From the NCBI GenBank assembly GCA_949128115.1, contig OX421962.1, positions 61,731,787-61,795,786 on the forward strand: a stretch of 64,000 nucleotides of DNA, given 5' to 3'. This stretch comes from Anaspis maculata (lineage: Eukaryota; Arthropoda; Insecta; Coleoptera; Scraptiidae). The stretch's first letter is position 1. Each line of letters begins with the position of its first letter. A program made the translations under genes and the position numbers. This document shows, piece by piece, positions 11,263 through 22,753 of this stretch. The notes under the pieces are model-generated. The model had not been told where the DNA came from and did not search any database. It worked only from the letters and a program-made list of their open reading frames with translations.

Positions 11263-13412
11263 TCAATCATAATCTGAAATCATGTCGATCATTTGGTTGT
11301 ATATTTGCATAAACTCAAGCTTTATACTTACCCAAGTACTTCGTAACTGTTGTCATTACAGCAAAGCCAATGCCAAACGCAAGAAACTGTAAAATTCCAC
11401 CCGCTTTGCGTGGGCTATGGTGCCACCTTGCTCGTTCCCTTGGCAGAATTTCACTTAAAGTAACATACAGTAGAGTACCACCAGCAAAGCCCTGTGAAAA
11501 CAAGGTTACAAATTTCAATTTTCAGGTGCTGAACGTTCACCTGAAATATTTATTTATAAAATCAATTATACATGTGTCCCAAAAATCTCAGAACTTGCGC
11601 CGCACAGAAAATTGGCACGTGTCGGCGACAATAGGTTGCCAGAAAATGCAAGTGAATAATTATCTGAAAACCCTTGTTTACTAACTGCTGCTGCTACGAG
11701 TTTCATTCAAATCGCTAAATGGCAAACTGCAACGCATGCATATACGATGGTCATCATAATAACAGCACCAGTTCCAGTATTGTCCCACTGGTCACTAGTT
11801 CAATATACGACAACAGGGCCTATTCTGTAAAATTTTAATCGGGTTGAATAAGGAAGTTTACGGTTCGAGCTTGCTGAATGTTGACAACCGTTTAAAATGC
11901 CAATAAATCGTGATAGTTCCTTCAAAATTTACGACCGTTGCTATATCTTCGCCCCACTTAATATTAGAGGTTTTTAACGGTTTTCAGTTTTCACCAGATG
12001 TACCTTCTGAACGGTCCAAAGTAGGCCCGAGAGGCCAATCAAAACTTATTCAACCTCGGTTAAATTTCACGGCATCATTATGTGGCTTCACAAGTCAGAC
12101 CTTTTTTGATATCTTGATACCTTTAGCAAACCTGTTGAAAGGGATAAACCCTATAGGATCGAACGTTAAGCTTTTAGCACAGAAGTTCAAAAATTTAAAA
12201 AGAAGTCACGTACCTGCAGCACTGGAATAGCAACTGTCGTAATATTGGCTGGCATATTCGTTATGACCATTCCCACTCCAATACCTGCCATAGACCCAGC
12301 TGCGAAGATGAAGATCATAATGAAAAATTTACAGGCAGTGATTTGTTCGTTTGATGAAAGTTCCACACCTAGGCAGAATCCAACAACTAATTTATGCGTA
12401 GCTATAGCTGCCAAGAGCAGCAAAACCTGTAAAAAGCTGTAGTTAACAACCTAAATACTTGTAAAACTGTCAGGTGTGGTGTATTCGATTCATAATAATC
12501 GATTTGCAAGTGAACATTTTTCTTAGGTGACTATAGGTTCCTGACCATGCTTCAATGTTTTTCTGGAGCAAGGTATAGTCAGAAATGGGGTCTATTCTGA
12601 GGAACAAAGTAGAGGTCATCGGCGAGGAAGTTTTTTTGGAGAAAATACTATTTACATTATTAACAATATCAATAATGAAGAAAGAGGAACAGAAGGGGTC
12701 CGAGATTGTGAAAAGCATATCGGTAATTAATATGACCGTAACAAATCGTTGTCGTATATTGGGTCACAAAACTTACTTTTGAAGGTGCTTCTTCCAAACC
12801 AACCACCAAACCTTCGAGCAAAGCATGTATTGATAAAGCCAGTAAAAGTCCGATATTAACAGTAGGCACGTAAGAACATGGTTCTTGATGGCCGGTATGG
12901 CACAGCTGAGATGGAGGTTGGTCCTCAACACACAACTCATGATTGTCACTTTTCGATACTCTATTGGAAAAAGCAGGATTGTACGGCGGTTGCTTCCCTG
13001 TTTGCAGCACCAAAGGATCTCGTTCTGTGCTTCCGTACGTGATGACTGGATTGGAAGAGTGTCGCCTGGCGCTTCCAGAGGCTCCATGAGAGTGCACGTG
13101 TAAATGTGTCTGTTCGTGTCCTCTTGACAAGCAATGAACCACTTCGTCAATCAAATACAACAAGAAGAAGCCACCGAGGAATATGATCTCGGCGAAGTCT
13201 TTATATTGCGGTAGGCCGCTCTGGACTTCCGGTAAGATGTGCACCACGGAAACTGACAACAGAACACCGCCGCCAAAACAGAGAAGTGAAGACAATAACA
13301 GTGGCCATCTTTGGCGTCCGCGGTTCGCAAAACACAAGGGCAACAGGCCCACAAGGATGGTCCCAAAACCGAGGATCAAAATGGACAAGAATTTGGATTC
13401 CACTAACTGCAT
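11263..13412 (-). CDS. ZIP-family zinc transporter (SLC39A1-3 type)
   Basis: Predicted zinc/iron importer of the ZIP family, resembling SLC39A1/A3 and the insect Zip1 group. Four coding exons, 12777-13412, 12214-12426, 11332-11491 and 11263-11273, give 339 residues, normal for the subfamily. Visible are three N-terminal membrane segments (the first near residues 5-27), a variable cytosolic loop with the His-rich stretch GHEQTHLHVHSHG, then membrane segments with the metal-site motifs HALLEGLVVG (H196, E200) and HKLVVG (H223), followed by GGTLLYVTLSEILP. All donors are GT (GTAAGT or GTACGT). The last coding exon is only 11 bases and ends the protein in LDYD; without that splice the frame stops a few residues later (GKYKA). 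The start is the only upstream Met that leads into the first membrane helix. Localisation (plasma membrane or endosome) is inferred. Confidence 0.93.
11492..12213 (-). other. Intron 2 of the ZIP gene (722 bases)
   Basis: Bounded by donor GTACGT (- strand) and acceptor TTTTCACAG. It contains an imperfect inverted repeat (AAAATTTTAATCGGGTTGAATAAG near 11835 against CTTATTCAACC near 12040), probably a decayed MITE. No exon seen. Confidence 0.5.
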
Positions 13413-14707
13413 GTTCGTTTGTTCACGTACAAGGGAACATTATTCGATCATATCACTCTAGAGCAAACTCGATTATCTACTGTTAATTTTTTATTAAAAA
13501 TTAAGTAAGATGTCGACGCTGAGAGTGTGTCTGTGCTGAGAGATACAGGTCAACACAGTCCCGTTTCTTCAAGATTACACACTTATCTATTTGTTGATAT
13601 AGGTTTGTAAATAACAAGGCAACATATTATTATGTAGAATAAGGTAATATATTGCTTTCCTTGTCTTGCTTCAGTAGTTTTTTGATAGCTTACTTTACTG
13701 ATCTAGTTTGAGATCTTTTTTTGTCTAATGCCGCTTTTGTGCGAACGATTAATTTAATCCTTCACCCCAATAATGTGATTTATCACTAAATTGTACCTCG
13801 AAAACATCCGCGTTAGATTTAAACTAATCAACGCACTATTATTCGAAAGTCATCAGGTTTTTACACTAGCTTCAAAAAAGGAGTTTTTAGACTACCGGTA
13901 TCTAACGATAGATAAAATTAGCGGTAGGTACAGATTGGTACGTAGGTACATTAACTCTCAAATTCCATTATCGTGATTTTGAGCTCGTGCTATTGAGTAA
14001 AATTTTTAATTCGGCCCATAGCGCGATTTTAAAATCACAATGATAAAATAAAAGGAGTTTGATGGAATTTAGAGAAAATAATGTAATGTAATCTTATTTA
14101 GCGCCCTGTACTTGGAAAAATCGTCATTTCTGCCGCAGGACCTCTCATCGCGGGCAACTATCGCTGTAAATTTTTGCAGCTGATGTTGTTTTTTCACGAC
14201 AAACTAGTTTTCAGTAATTGATAATCCTCAATAGTTTCATCAATCATTTAGTTTCATCTTCAAAAATTATTTTATAGAATTATTTCAATTGTAGCGATTT
14301 TCTTGTTCTCTTGTTTTATTCTTTTGATGCTTCTATTTCATGAATACTATTATTATAATGCTCTATTACTGTATCGAATCTTATCGTATTTGTTAAAATT
14401 TTTCCGCAGGTATTTGCTATACACCCTCATATTCACACCTACCTGACATGGAAAAATCACTCGGGCCTATCGTGCAGAATACTGTAGAGAAAATCGAAAA
14501 AAGAAAATTTTCGTGTCGTCAAATAAAGGACCCAGGAAAACCGCGCGAGTAAAATCTAAGGATCTTCGCCGTTGATCGATTTTTCTCGTATTTTCTGTTC
14601 ACCTGTCAATATGGAAATATGAAAGAATTTCTCTGAATGCCAGTTCAAAGAAAATCACCAGCTTCGATTTATAGGCGTTTTTGGCGGGGATCGGTGTAAC
14701 GGTTTAG
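13413..14707. other. Upstream of the ZIP gene, nothing recognised
   Basis: Probable 5' UTR and promoter of the - strand ZIP gene in the first few hundred bases. The remainder is AT-rich with TAGGTAC microsatellite fragments and no recognisable exon. Confidence 0.3.
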
Positions 14708-14841
14708 AATCCACCTTTCCCACGAGAGTTCCACGCATACCTGTATACCCAGAACGAGCGTTCTGTAGTAGCCGTTTGTATTAGCGGAGCATGCGCTCAC
14801 AGGTATGCGCGTAAGTGATTTCTCGTATGGGAAAGGTGGAC
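14708..14841. repeat. MITE, second copy of the 1144-1287 family
   Basis: Ends AATCCACCTTTCCCACGAG and inverse CTCGTATGGGAAAGGTGGA, with inner GCATACCTGTATA and CACAGGTATGCGC. Same architecture and length class as 1144-1287. A CA/GC-rich stretch (CACGCACGC-like) follows to about 14965. Confidence 0.65.
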
Positions 14842-15006
14842 TAAATCGAAGGACAAAAAGCTTACTACGTCACATACAGCCACAAGCGCACACGCACCCG
14901 CCCTCATCCAAACGCGCACGCGTGGACACAGAGCCACAAGCACGGACGCACGCGTGCACATGGCATCCCAGCACATGGCAAAAAAATTGCAACAGATCTC
15001 AGCGTC

Positions 15007-15245
15007 TTAAGGACGGAGTTGAATTGGTAAAATAAGCGTTGCGAAATCAATCGCTGTGGGTTTATTTCTTGACAGAATCTTAAATTTTGGATTTTGGAAA
15101 TGCCAATGGGCTCAAATCAAAGTACATCCTTGTAGCTTTCGAAAGAGACCTAAATGGTAAGATTCTGTCAAGGAATAAACCCACAGCCTCGCCACAGCTA
15201 TTGATTTCGCAACGCTTTATTTTACCAATTCAACTCCGTCCCTAA
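15007..15245. repeat. Foldback MITE family X, copy 2
   Basis: TTAAGGACGGAGTTGAATTG at the left and CAATTCAACTCCGTCCCTAA at the right are inverted copies. The interior phrases GGGTTTATTTCTTGACAGAA and TTCTGTCAAGGAATAAACCC pair around a centre near 15090. This is a shorter version of copies 1 and 3, lacking part of the left arm. Confidence 0.8.
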
Positions 15246-15854
15246 CATATGGAGACTGTGAAGAAGAAATAATTTTTTGTACCTAGATTAATAGATAGAT
15301 TAATAGATTACCTACCTTAATCTGCGATGAAGGGTAAAAATTATGTAGCTTTTCATTTTAAATGCTGCTCTTGATGATAAAAACCGTATGGAGAAAATTT
15401 CAAGTCGTTGCGAAGTTGAAGACGATTTTGTGTTTAAAATGGTGACGAGGAGACATCACATTTGCACCACTCCGAGGAGCACAATTTGCGTACCTGCAGG
15501 TTACTCAGAGTAGTGAAATGTGGCATTACAATGTAGCCCCAAATTTATTTTCCAACTTCGTAACGAGTGTTGTATAGTTTCAAGTTTTTTCCAAAAATCA
15601 CCAAAATCAAACCTCCACCTTTTAGGATTAATAAGTAGCTTTTTTTTTGGTACCTTGAAGAGATTGGTTTTTCAACCGCTTTTTATGTAGGCCCCTGCTC
15701 CATGACATCGATACGAAGGTCCTAATGATAAAGACCCCATTGGGAGCAATAAAAATGGCCAAAGGTCTGTTACTTTATTGTTTATCAGAACCAATTTGAT
15801 AATTGGTATTGCTGCAAAATGCTGACGAGTGCAATATCAAATATCGATACACAA
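15246..15854. other. Intergenic, nothing recognised
   Basis: AT-rich; no exon or repeat that I can define. Confidence 0.25.
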
Positions 15855-16602
15855 TACACAATATTGCGCGGAAGTGGCGCTCCGACACGGATGTCAGCGA
15901 ACTAAGAAAACGGTGACAAGTTGTCTTCGCGCATGTTCAGGGCCGCTATTCTTGAATCGTGTGAGAAAAGTCCCTGGGAGTTTTATATAATCCGTACTAC
16001 ACTTCTGTAGCGAAAGTTGCCTAAAAACCACTATTTTAGGCAACATTCGCTACATCAGTGTACTGCGGAATGTATTTTACTCCCAGGGAGTTTTCTCACA
16101 CGATTCAAGAATAGCGGCCCAGAACTCGACAATGACATTGATTTCAGTGTTTGATGTTGACGTTTTGTACAGTTCCATCAGCAACTTGTTAAGTCTTCCG
16201 ATTTAAAATGCATATTCGGCGGTCGAAAAAGTGTGTGCCACTCAGAGGACCGACTGTCGCCACACCATGCTGTCGTCAATACAATACAGCACTGATTAAA
16301 TGAAATATCCCCAGACACTTCGCGGTAAATTTGAATGTTATGGTTGAAGTGTTCCATGTTTTTTTTATTTCGTAATTTGGGTCATTTGGAAATGATCCCT
16401 AACATATGTGCTTTCATGAATAGGTTGCGAGGGTTACTCCGATTTTTCTATGTAACCACTTCTACTTGAAAACGACGCATAATCCATTGAGCTTAGTTTG
16501 AGAATCACCTATTTTACAGCGTAAAGCGTAACATATGGAAGACTTAAAACGAATCACCTCGTTTTTTAGCGCATGAGCTAAGCGGTCACGCAATATTTTG
16601 TA
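15855..16602 (+). mobile_element. TA-type MITE family Y, copy 1 (about 0.75 kb)
   Basis: The termini TACACAATATTGCG and CGCAATATTTTGTA are inverted repeats. Inside, 15950-16132 is a second strong hairpin (GGGCCGCTATTCTTGAATCG to CGATTCAAGAATAGCGGCCC). A closely matching copy in the same orientation lies at 32321-33062. No ORF of note. Confidence 0.85.
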
Positions 16603-16920
16603 TTAGATACTACTTATAGGTAGATGGGTAGGTAACAAATCTATGCAGATATTGCAAAATTTCCGCATTCTTGCTCCAAAGCGTTGTGCTTCAGTTACCG
16701 CCACAAAGATGTTTAAAAAACATAGTATCTGCTTGACTGTTTCAGGCCTCGCAAGAGAAACCTTTGGGAATCTCTTGCGGAAGCTGCTCGCGGAACCTTT
16801 TCAGGTAGAGCTGAAAGCTAGAGAACAGGTGCTAAAATTGTAGCCTTTTTTACACGATTGAGTCATTCTATAGAGACTGTATGTGAAGTTTTGAGAAAAT
16901 CGCCTTGACAAGGTAGATTA

Positions 16921-17180
16921 GAGGAGCTTGTGGTGTGGTGGTCAGAGCGTCCCACTGCCATGCCAAGAGACGTGGGTTCGATCCCACCGGGAGCGATCGG
17001 ATTTTCGTCCCGAAAACAAGTTCCTTGATTTAGTTGAAATGCTTGCTAAATGAATGCAAGGTGTCGAACAACGTTTTTCGTAATCGTTACTTGAATTAAG
17101 AGAAAACACGAATTTCTTGTAAATTTTGATACTACTTTGACAAATGTCAAACTAGATACATAAACTACTGAATAAAACAT
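16921..17180 (+). repeat. tRNA-derived SINE
   Basis: A pol III A-box-like TGGTGTGGTGGTCAGAGCG (16931-16949) and a B box GGTTCGATCC (16975-16984) within a GTGGG/CCCAC stem are spaced as in a tRNA, but no acceptor stem forms, so this is a SINE head rather than a tRNA gene. The body from GTGTCGAACAACGTTTTTCG (17051) onward recurs without a head at about 56390-56495. Confidence 0.7.
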
Positions 17181-17268
17181 GTTACTATAGGTAAAGTCAA
17201 CATGCTTTATTGTGATAGGTTTGTGGACAATTCATCGCAACTTAAAAAGCCATTACATAATATTTAAC

Positions 17269-20200
17269 CTATGACGATTTCACTATTTCTTTCAATTTTG
17301 CTTCTAAGTATTGAACTCGTTGAATTAGTTTATTCTTGGGTTTGAATTCAGTATAGGGAACTGTTAAAATTCTATACCGTTGAGCTTCCAGAAGCTTTGA
17401 TATAAACACATTTACACCGTGCGGCTCGACTTTCCCTATGCACATGTCGTGGTAATCATACACCATCACAGCTACCCTATAAAATTTATAAAGCTCAAAC
17501 GTCATCAAAAATACCCCATCATCTCATCAACTTACTTGATTGCATCCGAATTTGTTTGGTCGCTTTGGTTCAAGGGTAATGGATTACATTTTTTATCCAA
17601 TAAACATTCCGCATCTGAAACGAACTTGATGAAAAACTATTGTTTGTTGTTAACTCAGCTGTTTTGGTCGTTTTTCGCAAAAAAATGAAAAGCAAATTGT
17701 CCCCCCGGAAGAAAAGTGACACAACTCAAAAATGGTAGGTTTTGAGTTAGATACATGAATAAGCGGTAAATCACTTATATTTTACGGTGGAAAAGAGTTT
17801 CAACTTGAACTCTTCAATAGAATTAGAATCAATAGAATTGAAGAGTTCAAGTTGAAACTCTTTTCCACCGTAAAATATAAAGTGATTTACCGCTTATTCA
17901 TGTATCTAACTCAAAACCTACCATTTTTTAATTGTGTCACTTTTCTTCCGGGGGAACGAAATAAGCAAAGCGTGATGCTTTCAAATTTTATAAGTTGGCA
18001 CTTACGGTTTTCAAAATAACAACTCACCTATGAAGAATCCTGAACCAGTGTTGATATTGGTCCGCAATTTATTATCAGACTGGATTAAATTTCTGAAGGA
18101 ATCTAGCACGGATGCGACCATTTCTGTTTTTTCTTTAGTTCTTGTTACATAGACATTATGAATGCCCGAATCAGCCGCCAGTCTAGAGCCATTGTAATTT
18201 TCAAACAGGAAATTTGCAGCAGCGTCAATGTTGAGCAATTTCAATTTCGTTGACGTAGACAATGCTTTATTTCCTGTAATAATAATTTGCTTTAGTGGTT
18301 TCCTGTAACAACGCTATGGCCTTTTTCCAATCAATGGGGAACTATAGGCAAAACGGATTGTAGAGGGCGACGTGTTCCATGCACCCATATTGACAGTTAA
18401 CGTACATAACCTCAACGAAATGTAAACAAATGTACGGAAAGTGGAAAGTGCTCAAAGAAAAGTTAAGGCGGGGAGGGAGCCCCACTGAGAGCAGGGAATA
18501 AAAAAGAGCTGGTGCAAACTGCAAAGATATGGTTCTTTGGAACTGTTGCAGCCTTATACACAACACACAACACGTCACTACCAATTTTTTTACCGAGATT
18601 TTTGGCTTGTCGGCGTTTTTACTTTTCAACTCACGAAGTAACGCAAAACCGCTGGTTCCTATGGAAAGTGCTGACAAATGAAAATGAGATGACAATTGCA
18701 AAGTTGAGGTTATGTACGCTTAAAATGACTCTGATGATAGCTGGGGTGCATGGAACACGAGCGCCATTATTTCAGGCGTTTGCCACTATAGTTCCCCATT
18801 TATTGGCGAGTTTCAAGATCGAATACGCCATCTGACGGCCAACGTGTAAACGACGTTTGAGCACGGATCAACCGCAGATTTGTGTGGGCTCTTATGAGCG
18901 TTGCGGTGTTTGGTGACTTTAATTGATTCCATCTGACTTAACGCGGCGTTGATTTTTTCCAACAAAGTACGTGAGCCACGCACGTTTCATTATCTTGAAT
19001 ATACTAGGTGTCGTCGGTTGCAAAAGCATTGCATTTTTAAATAAGAGTGGCACGTGTACGACGACTGGCAAGCAAAAGTGGCATCAGAATGGGAGGTGGT
19101 AAGATTTGTGATTTTGTCATAGTGACAAAAAGTGGCGGAGAATTTGTTGCGTTTCCGAGTGCGAGTCGCGCTGTGGAAACCGGAAAAAGGAAGAGTTACA
19201 TTTTCACCGTTTCCCGTCGAAAGCGAAAGACGCAAGTTGGGTAGTCAAGATGGCAAACAAACTTGGCACTGTGGAAAATATGACTACGAGAAAAGCCTGG
19301 GAAGTGTGCTGAAAATAGGAACTTTAAATGGCTGCATCGAAGAAGCACAGCTGCGATATGTTTGCATGTCCCGGACTGGCCTGCTTTGCAAGTGCATTTA
19401 AACGTTCCAATTTCACAGGAACTCTCGCAGGAACTTCTACTACTATTTCTTTTAATTACAATCTCAGTTGCCTCGTGAGGAGATTCATACAATGCGCTTG
19501 TTTGTAAACACAATCCAAATATGTCTATGTTTGAACTGAAGCTTGATTCGGTTCGCTTTCGACCATACAACACAAGAAATTGTGACTTCAGAATTTCCTC
19601 TCCCATCAGTATCCCATCACGATAGATCGAGAATCCGTTGAGGCTTGAGGCCATCCAGTGATTGAAAACCTTCATAACACTCAATTCGCTTCTGCCATTT
19701 TCGAGTTCCACCGCAATAGGTACTAATTAACCACGTTTCACGTCTGGAGGACAATAAAAACCGCTTACTACTGATAAGATTTTTGAACGCGCGGGCAACA
19801 ATCCGTGACCTATCCGACATGTTTGTTTACATGCGAAGCGCATCAGCAGCGCCACCATCGGTAATGTTACTCGCCAATAGCTCTGAAATTTTTATGGGGT
19901 TGGTACCAACGGACCGTCGGATGGTAAATGGTAGTCGTTTTTGACTGATTTTGGATTGTAAAAATCGAAAATGTTACTATTTCAACGATTCTGTGACATG
20001 CAGGAGAGGGGAAAACCAATTTATGAAAATAAACGATATATTTTCATCTGTTGTTGAATATTTCACACCCACATGATGTTTAAACATTTAATTTGGTATC
20101 CTGAAATAGTATTTTATGTAACAAGTACGGAAAATGAATCGGTAAAAGGTGTCGATCGGTAAAAATTATCAACTAGTGGGTGTGCAGAGTTTTTGCTAAC

Positions 20201-21889
20201 GATACAGGGTGGGTCATAAATCACAAAAATCCATTTTTCTCCATTAATGCCTGTATAATATTGCACTGGTCCCTAAAATAATTAAAACAATGATATGACT
20301 CTTTCTGTTTCCACAGAAAAATTCTATTTTTTTCGTGTTCTTGAGTGGATTCCATATTCCGCTCTGTATTGGAATGCAATACTTTTGACTTTGAGACACC
20401 CTGTATGTACAGGGTGTCTATGTACAGGGTGTCTCAAAGTCAAAATTTTTCTGAGAGCAATCACCCCCCAAAGTATTATGCAAGGTCACTCTCACTGGAA
20501 CACCCTGTATGAAAAAAGTTACATAAGCTACTGGCTAAGCTATTTTCTAGCCACACAGTTAGTGACACTATGCTGTAATCCTGTAGCAAATCCTTACCTT
20601 CAATTTCAGAAATAAATTCCTCTGAAAGTACAAGTGAAACTTGTTCAGGTGTTGCTTCATTAAGCAGAGCCAAAGACCAAACAATATTCAAGTAAGTAGT
20701 TGGTCTGACTATTTCCTTGTAAGTCAAATAGGGCTCCAAAACTTGAAGTAATTTCTTGGAATTAGAAGGTTGGAAATTCAGCGCTCCAAGAGTCAAGATG
20801 AGACTATGAATGTCTTGCTGTCTACATATAGCGTGGTTGTCCATGATCCAGTTACTCAGTATGTCCAACAAATCTTCAAGTGTGAACATTTCCTTGTTAA
20901 ATTCAACTCTAAGTTTCTTCAAAATTTACCTGTATTTTTGTATTTGAGAAGCCCCATGCTTGTTATTATGGACCCAACAACAGCACTTCTTTTCAAATCC
21001 ATCTTCAGAGAAATGCCGATATCATTGCTGACCTTGATCAACAAGTTGTCATCTATGAAGTTCAAGACGGCCATGCTGTAAAGCACATCGGCGCACTGCT
21101 TCAGGTCGAGAGTGTCCGTGCTTTTTGAAATGTTGTACGACAACGATCTCAACATTTGTGTTGACCTTCGTTTGTTCACTGTCAAGGCAGTCATCACCTG
21201 AAACTCGACCTTTGGAAAAAGATTTGACCGAGTTTTCAACTTTATACCTTAACCATCTGTGGTAAACTGATTGTTGAAATCATTTTTGCTGCCTCATCTG
21301 CAGTTGTAACGCCGACAATGGTTGAAACATCATCTGATAGAGAACTGGTTCTTCTTGGAGTCGGCATTACTGTACTCCTCAACAGCACTTTGCATAACTT
21401 TAAAAACCGAGCATCTGATTGGAAATCGGCTAGCTTAACCCTACCGGATGCGGACCAACTTTCCAAAACCGATATCACCTGGAATTGATACAAAACAAGA
21501 TTTGTGCTCCTTCAATTCAATAATAAGATCACCTTCATGGCGTGTCTTCGCGAAACTCCACTTCCTTCAGCTGAAATTCCCAGCAACTCGTTGATGGTCT
21601 TTGCGTCACGTATCTTGCTGTCAGTAATAGGAGTTTGGATGGCATCCTCTGGGCCTTCTTTCTTTTGCAAAGAAGCGAAAGCAGCTGCCACTATACCGTT
21701 GCTGCTGGGGCCCTTCTCAATACTCTTGGTAACATTCCTCTCGGAAACTTCAGTTTCAAAAGTCTTGGTTTCGGCAACTGTTGCTGAAGAAGTAAAACTG
21801 TTGATCCTTTTCATGGAAGATGATCCGTAGCCACTTCGCAAACATCTCATGGCTATTTGCGGCAGCTTGAACATTTTAAAGTGTGACAT
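17269..21889 (-). CDS. FASTK-family RAP-domain protein, FASTKD4/TBRG4-like
   Basis: A mitochondrial RNA-regulating protein of the FASTK family. Six exons, 21533-21889, 21248-21478, 20930-21197, 20598-20873, 18028-18273 and 17269-17471, join in phase to 526 residues. The N-terminus (MSHFKMFKLPQIAMRCLRS) is basic and Ser-rich, fitting a mitochondrial presequence. The helical FAST region follows (LKQCADVLYSMAVLNF, SIITSMGLLKYKNT|DLLDIL, TYLNIVWSLALLN). The last about 65 residues are a RAP domain (VMVYDYHDMC, KLLEAQRYRILTVPYTEFKP, RVQYLEAKLKEIV). Introns are 54, 50 and 56 bases, then 2,324 and 556 bases; the long ones are filled with mobile DNA. Met at 21874 is an alternative start. FASTKD4 is the closest member by eye and length; the exact paralogue is less sure than the family. 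Confidence 0.88.
17699..17957. repeat. Near-perfect palindromic MITE in the last FASTKD4-like intron
   Basis: The arms run from GTCCCCCCGGAAGAAAAGTG inward for more than 100 bases and are mirrored to CACTTTTCTTCCGGGGGAAC, with a loop of about 20 bases at 17820-17835. Only a handful of mismatches are seen, so insertion should be recent. Confidence 0.85.
18334..18799. repeat. MITE with about 50-bp TIRs
   Basis: The ends ATGGGGAACTATAG and CTATAGTTCCCCAT continue inward to GTGTTCCATGCACCC / GGGTGCATGGAACAC. It abuts the SWIM element at 18803 and lies in the fourth-to-fifth exon intron of the FASTKD4-like gene. Confidence 0.7.
18803..19877 (-). mobile_element. SWIM-ORF DNA element, copy 1 (1,075 bp, inverted)
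   Basis: Terminal inverted TTGGCGAGT / ACTCGCCAA flanked on both sides by TA. It is nearly identical to, the same length as, and opposite in orientation to 22754-23828. On the - strand it encodes a 171-aa ORF (19196-19711) with a SWIM zinc finger (CxCx7CxH: CTCKAGQSGTCKH) and an upstream ORF (19617-19820) in another frame beginning MSDRSRIVARAF. It sits in an intron of the FASTKD4-like gene, in the gene's own orientation. Confidence 0.85.
19196..19711 (-). CDS. SWIM zinc-finger protein of mobile element (copy 1)
   Basis: 171 codons, all inside the TIR element. The SWIM motif CxCx7CxH is intact, followed by KHIAAVLLRC. SWIM fingers are known from MULE-type transposases and from insect repeat-encoded proteins; I see no catalytic transposase domain, so this looks like an internally deleted passenger. 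Compared with copy 2 it has a few substitutions; for example the earlier CSCESSC-like stretch reads SSCESSC here. Upstream residues may come from the overlapping ORF 19617-19820 by splicing (a GTAAGC donor-like site lies in between). Confidence 0.55.
   Translation of the reverse strand: MELENGRSELSVMKVFNHWMASSLNGFSIYRDGILMGEEILKSQFLVLYGRKRTESSFSSNIDIFGLCLQTSALYESPHEATEIVIKRNSSRSSCESSCEIGTFKCTCKAGQSGTCKHIAAVLLRCSHLKFLFSAHFPGFSRSHIFHSAKFVCHLDYPTCVFRFRRETVKM
20202..20510. repeat. MITE with CAGGGTG ends
   Basis: ATACAGGGTG at the left and CACCCTGTAT at the right. In the middle (20393-20445) are tandem/inverted GAGACACCCTGTATGTACAG units. Intronic in the FASTKD4-like gene. Confidence 0.55.
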
Positions 21890-22753
21890 AACCTAAAGAT
21901 TTCCTAAACTGAGACCGCAGCTGGAAACGAAGTGCAGAGGCGTGATTTTCGGGTGCCAAACCTATTGTTCCATTCTCAAACTCGAGTTGAAAAGTAGACT
22001 TTCAAACGTATACAGCTTCAGAACTGCACCAAACACTGCAAGAGCACTTTTGCAACACCCGCATGTCAGATGTTATGTCAGTTATGTCATTCATAGACAA
22101 GAATGACAAGATGTCATTACCCGGAAAAGTAAGTTTGATTACGGGCAGTTAGCGCGACAATTTCAAGCGCGACAGGTCACAACAGCGACAGGTTGAATAA
22201 ACATGGCAACATGGCCACCTAGTTTGACGGAAATGTCAAAAACTTGAAAAAATGCAATCCCCTTCCTACAAGCACCCCCTCCCACCCTCCAAAAGCGCTA
22301 GGCAACGTCGCAGTGTCGCGTTTGTTGCTTTATTCTTGTTTGATTTGTTGTCCATGTGTCCCATATAATAATGCCAGTTTATAAACATAAAGGTAGGTAA
22401 AACAAATAGAGTTTGGAGTAAAATCGGATTTAATTTAAATTTATGTAGGTAGATGATTTAAAGGTGTATTTTTTAGTGGCTCCGGGAAGACACAATAGTC
22501 ATTTCGGGGGAGGATATGTTTCCTGCCTTGGGACTTGAGGCTGGGTTTCTTCCAGAACTGGTTGATATCCTTGTCAAAGACCCTTGTGACAATCATATCA
22601 GGCTCGCTCAAAGGGTGAGCAAGTCGTCGCCACATCGTACCTACTTGCTCTTGCATCCAGGACCAGGACAGAAGATGGTCCCTTCAGGCTAAGATGGCCA
22701 TCAGGTAGGGCGACAGGCAAATACCTAATTGTGGACATCGTCACTGTCTCTTA
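21890..22753. other. Upstream flank of the FASTKD4-like gene
   Basis: Presumed promoter and 5' UTR in the first about 200 bases; no TATA box obvious. A TATGTCA-type repeated phrase occurs near 22060-22120. The ORF at 22441-22656 has no recognised similarity. Confidence 0.35.

Noticed and set aside
16921..17000. Possible tRNA gene
   Set aside because: A and B boxes are present but no 7-bp acceptor stem pairs and the body continues as a repeated SINE tail.
20919..21239. Reading through the FASTKD4-like donor at 20929 (GKF stop)
   Set aside because: A 56-base intron to 20874 keeps phase and restores the family motif KNT-DLLDIL, so the stop is intronic.
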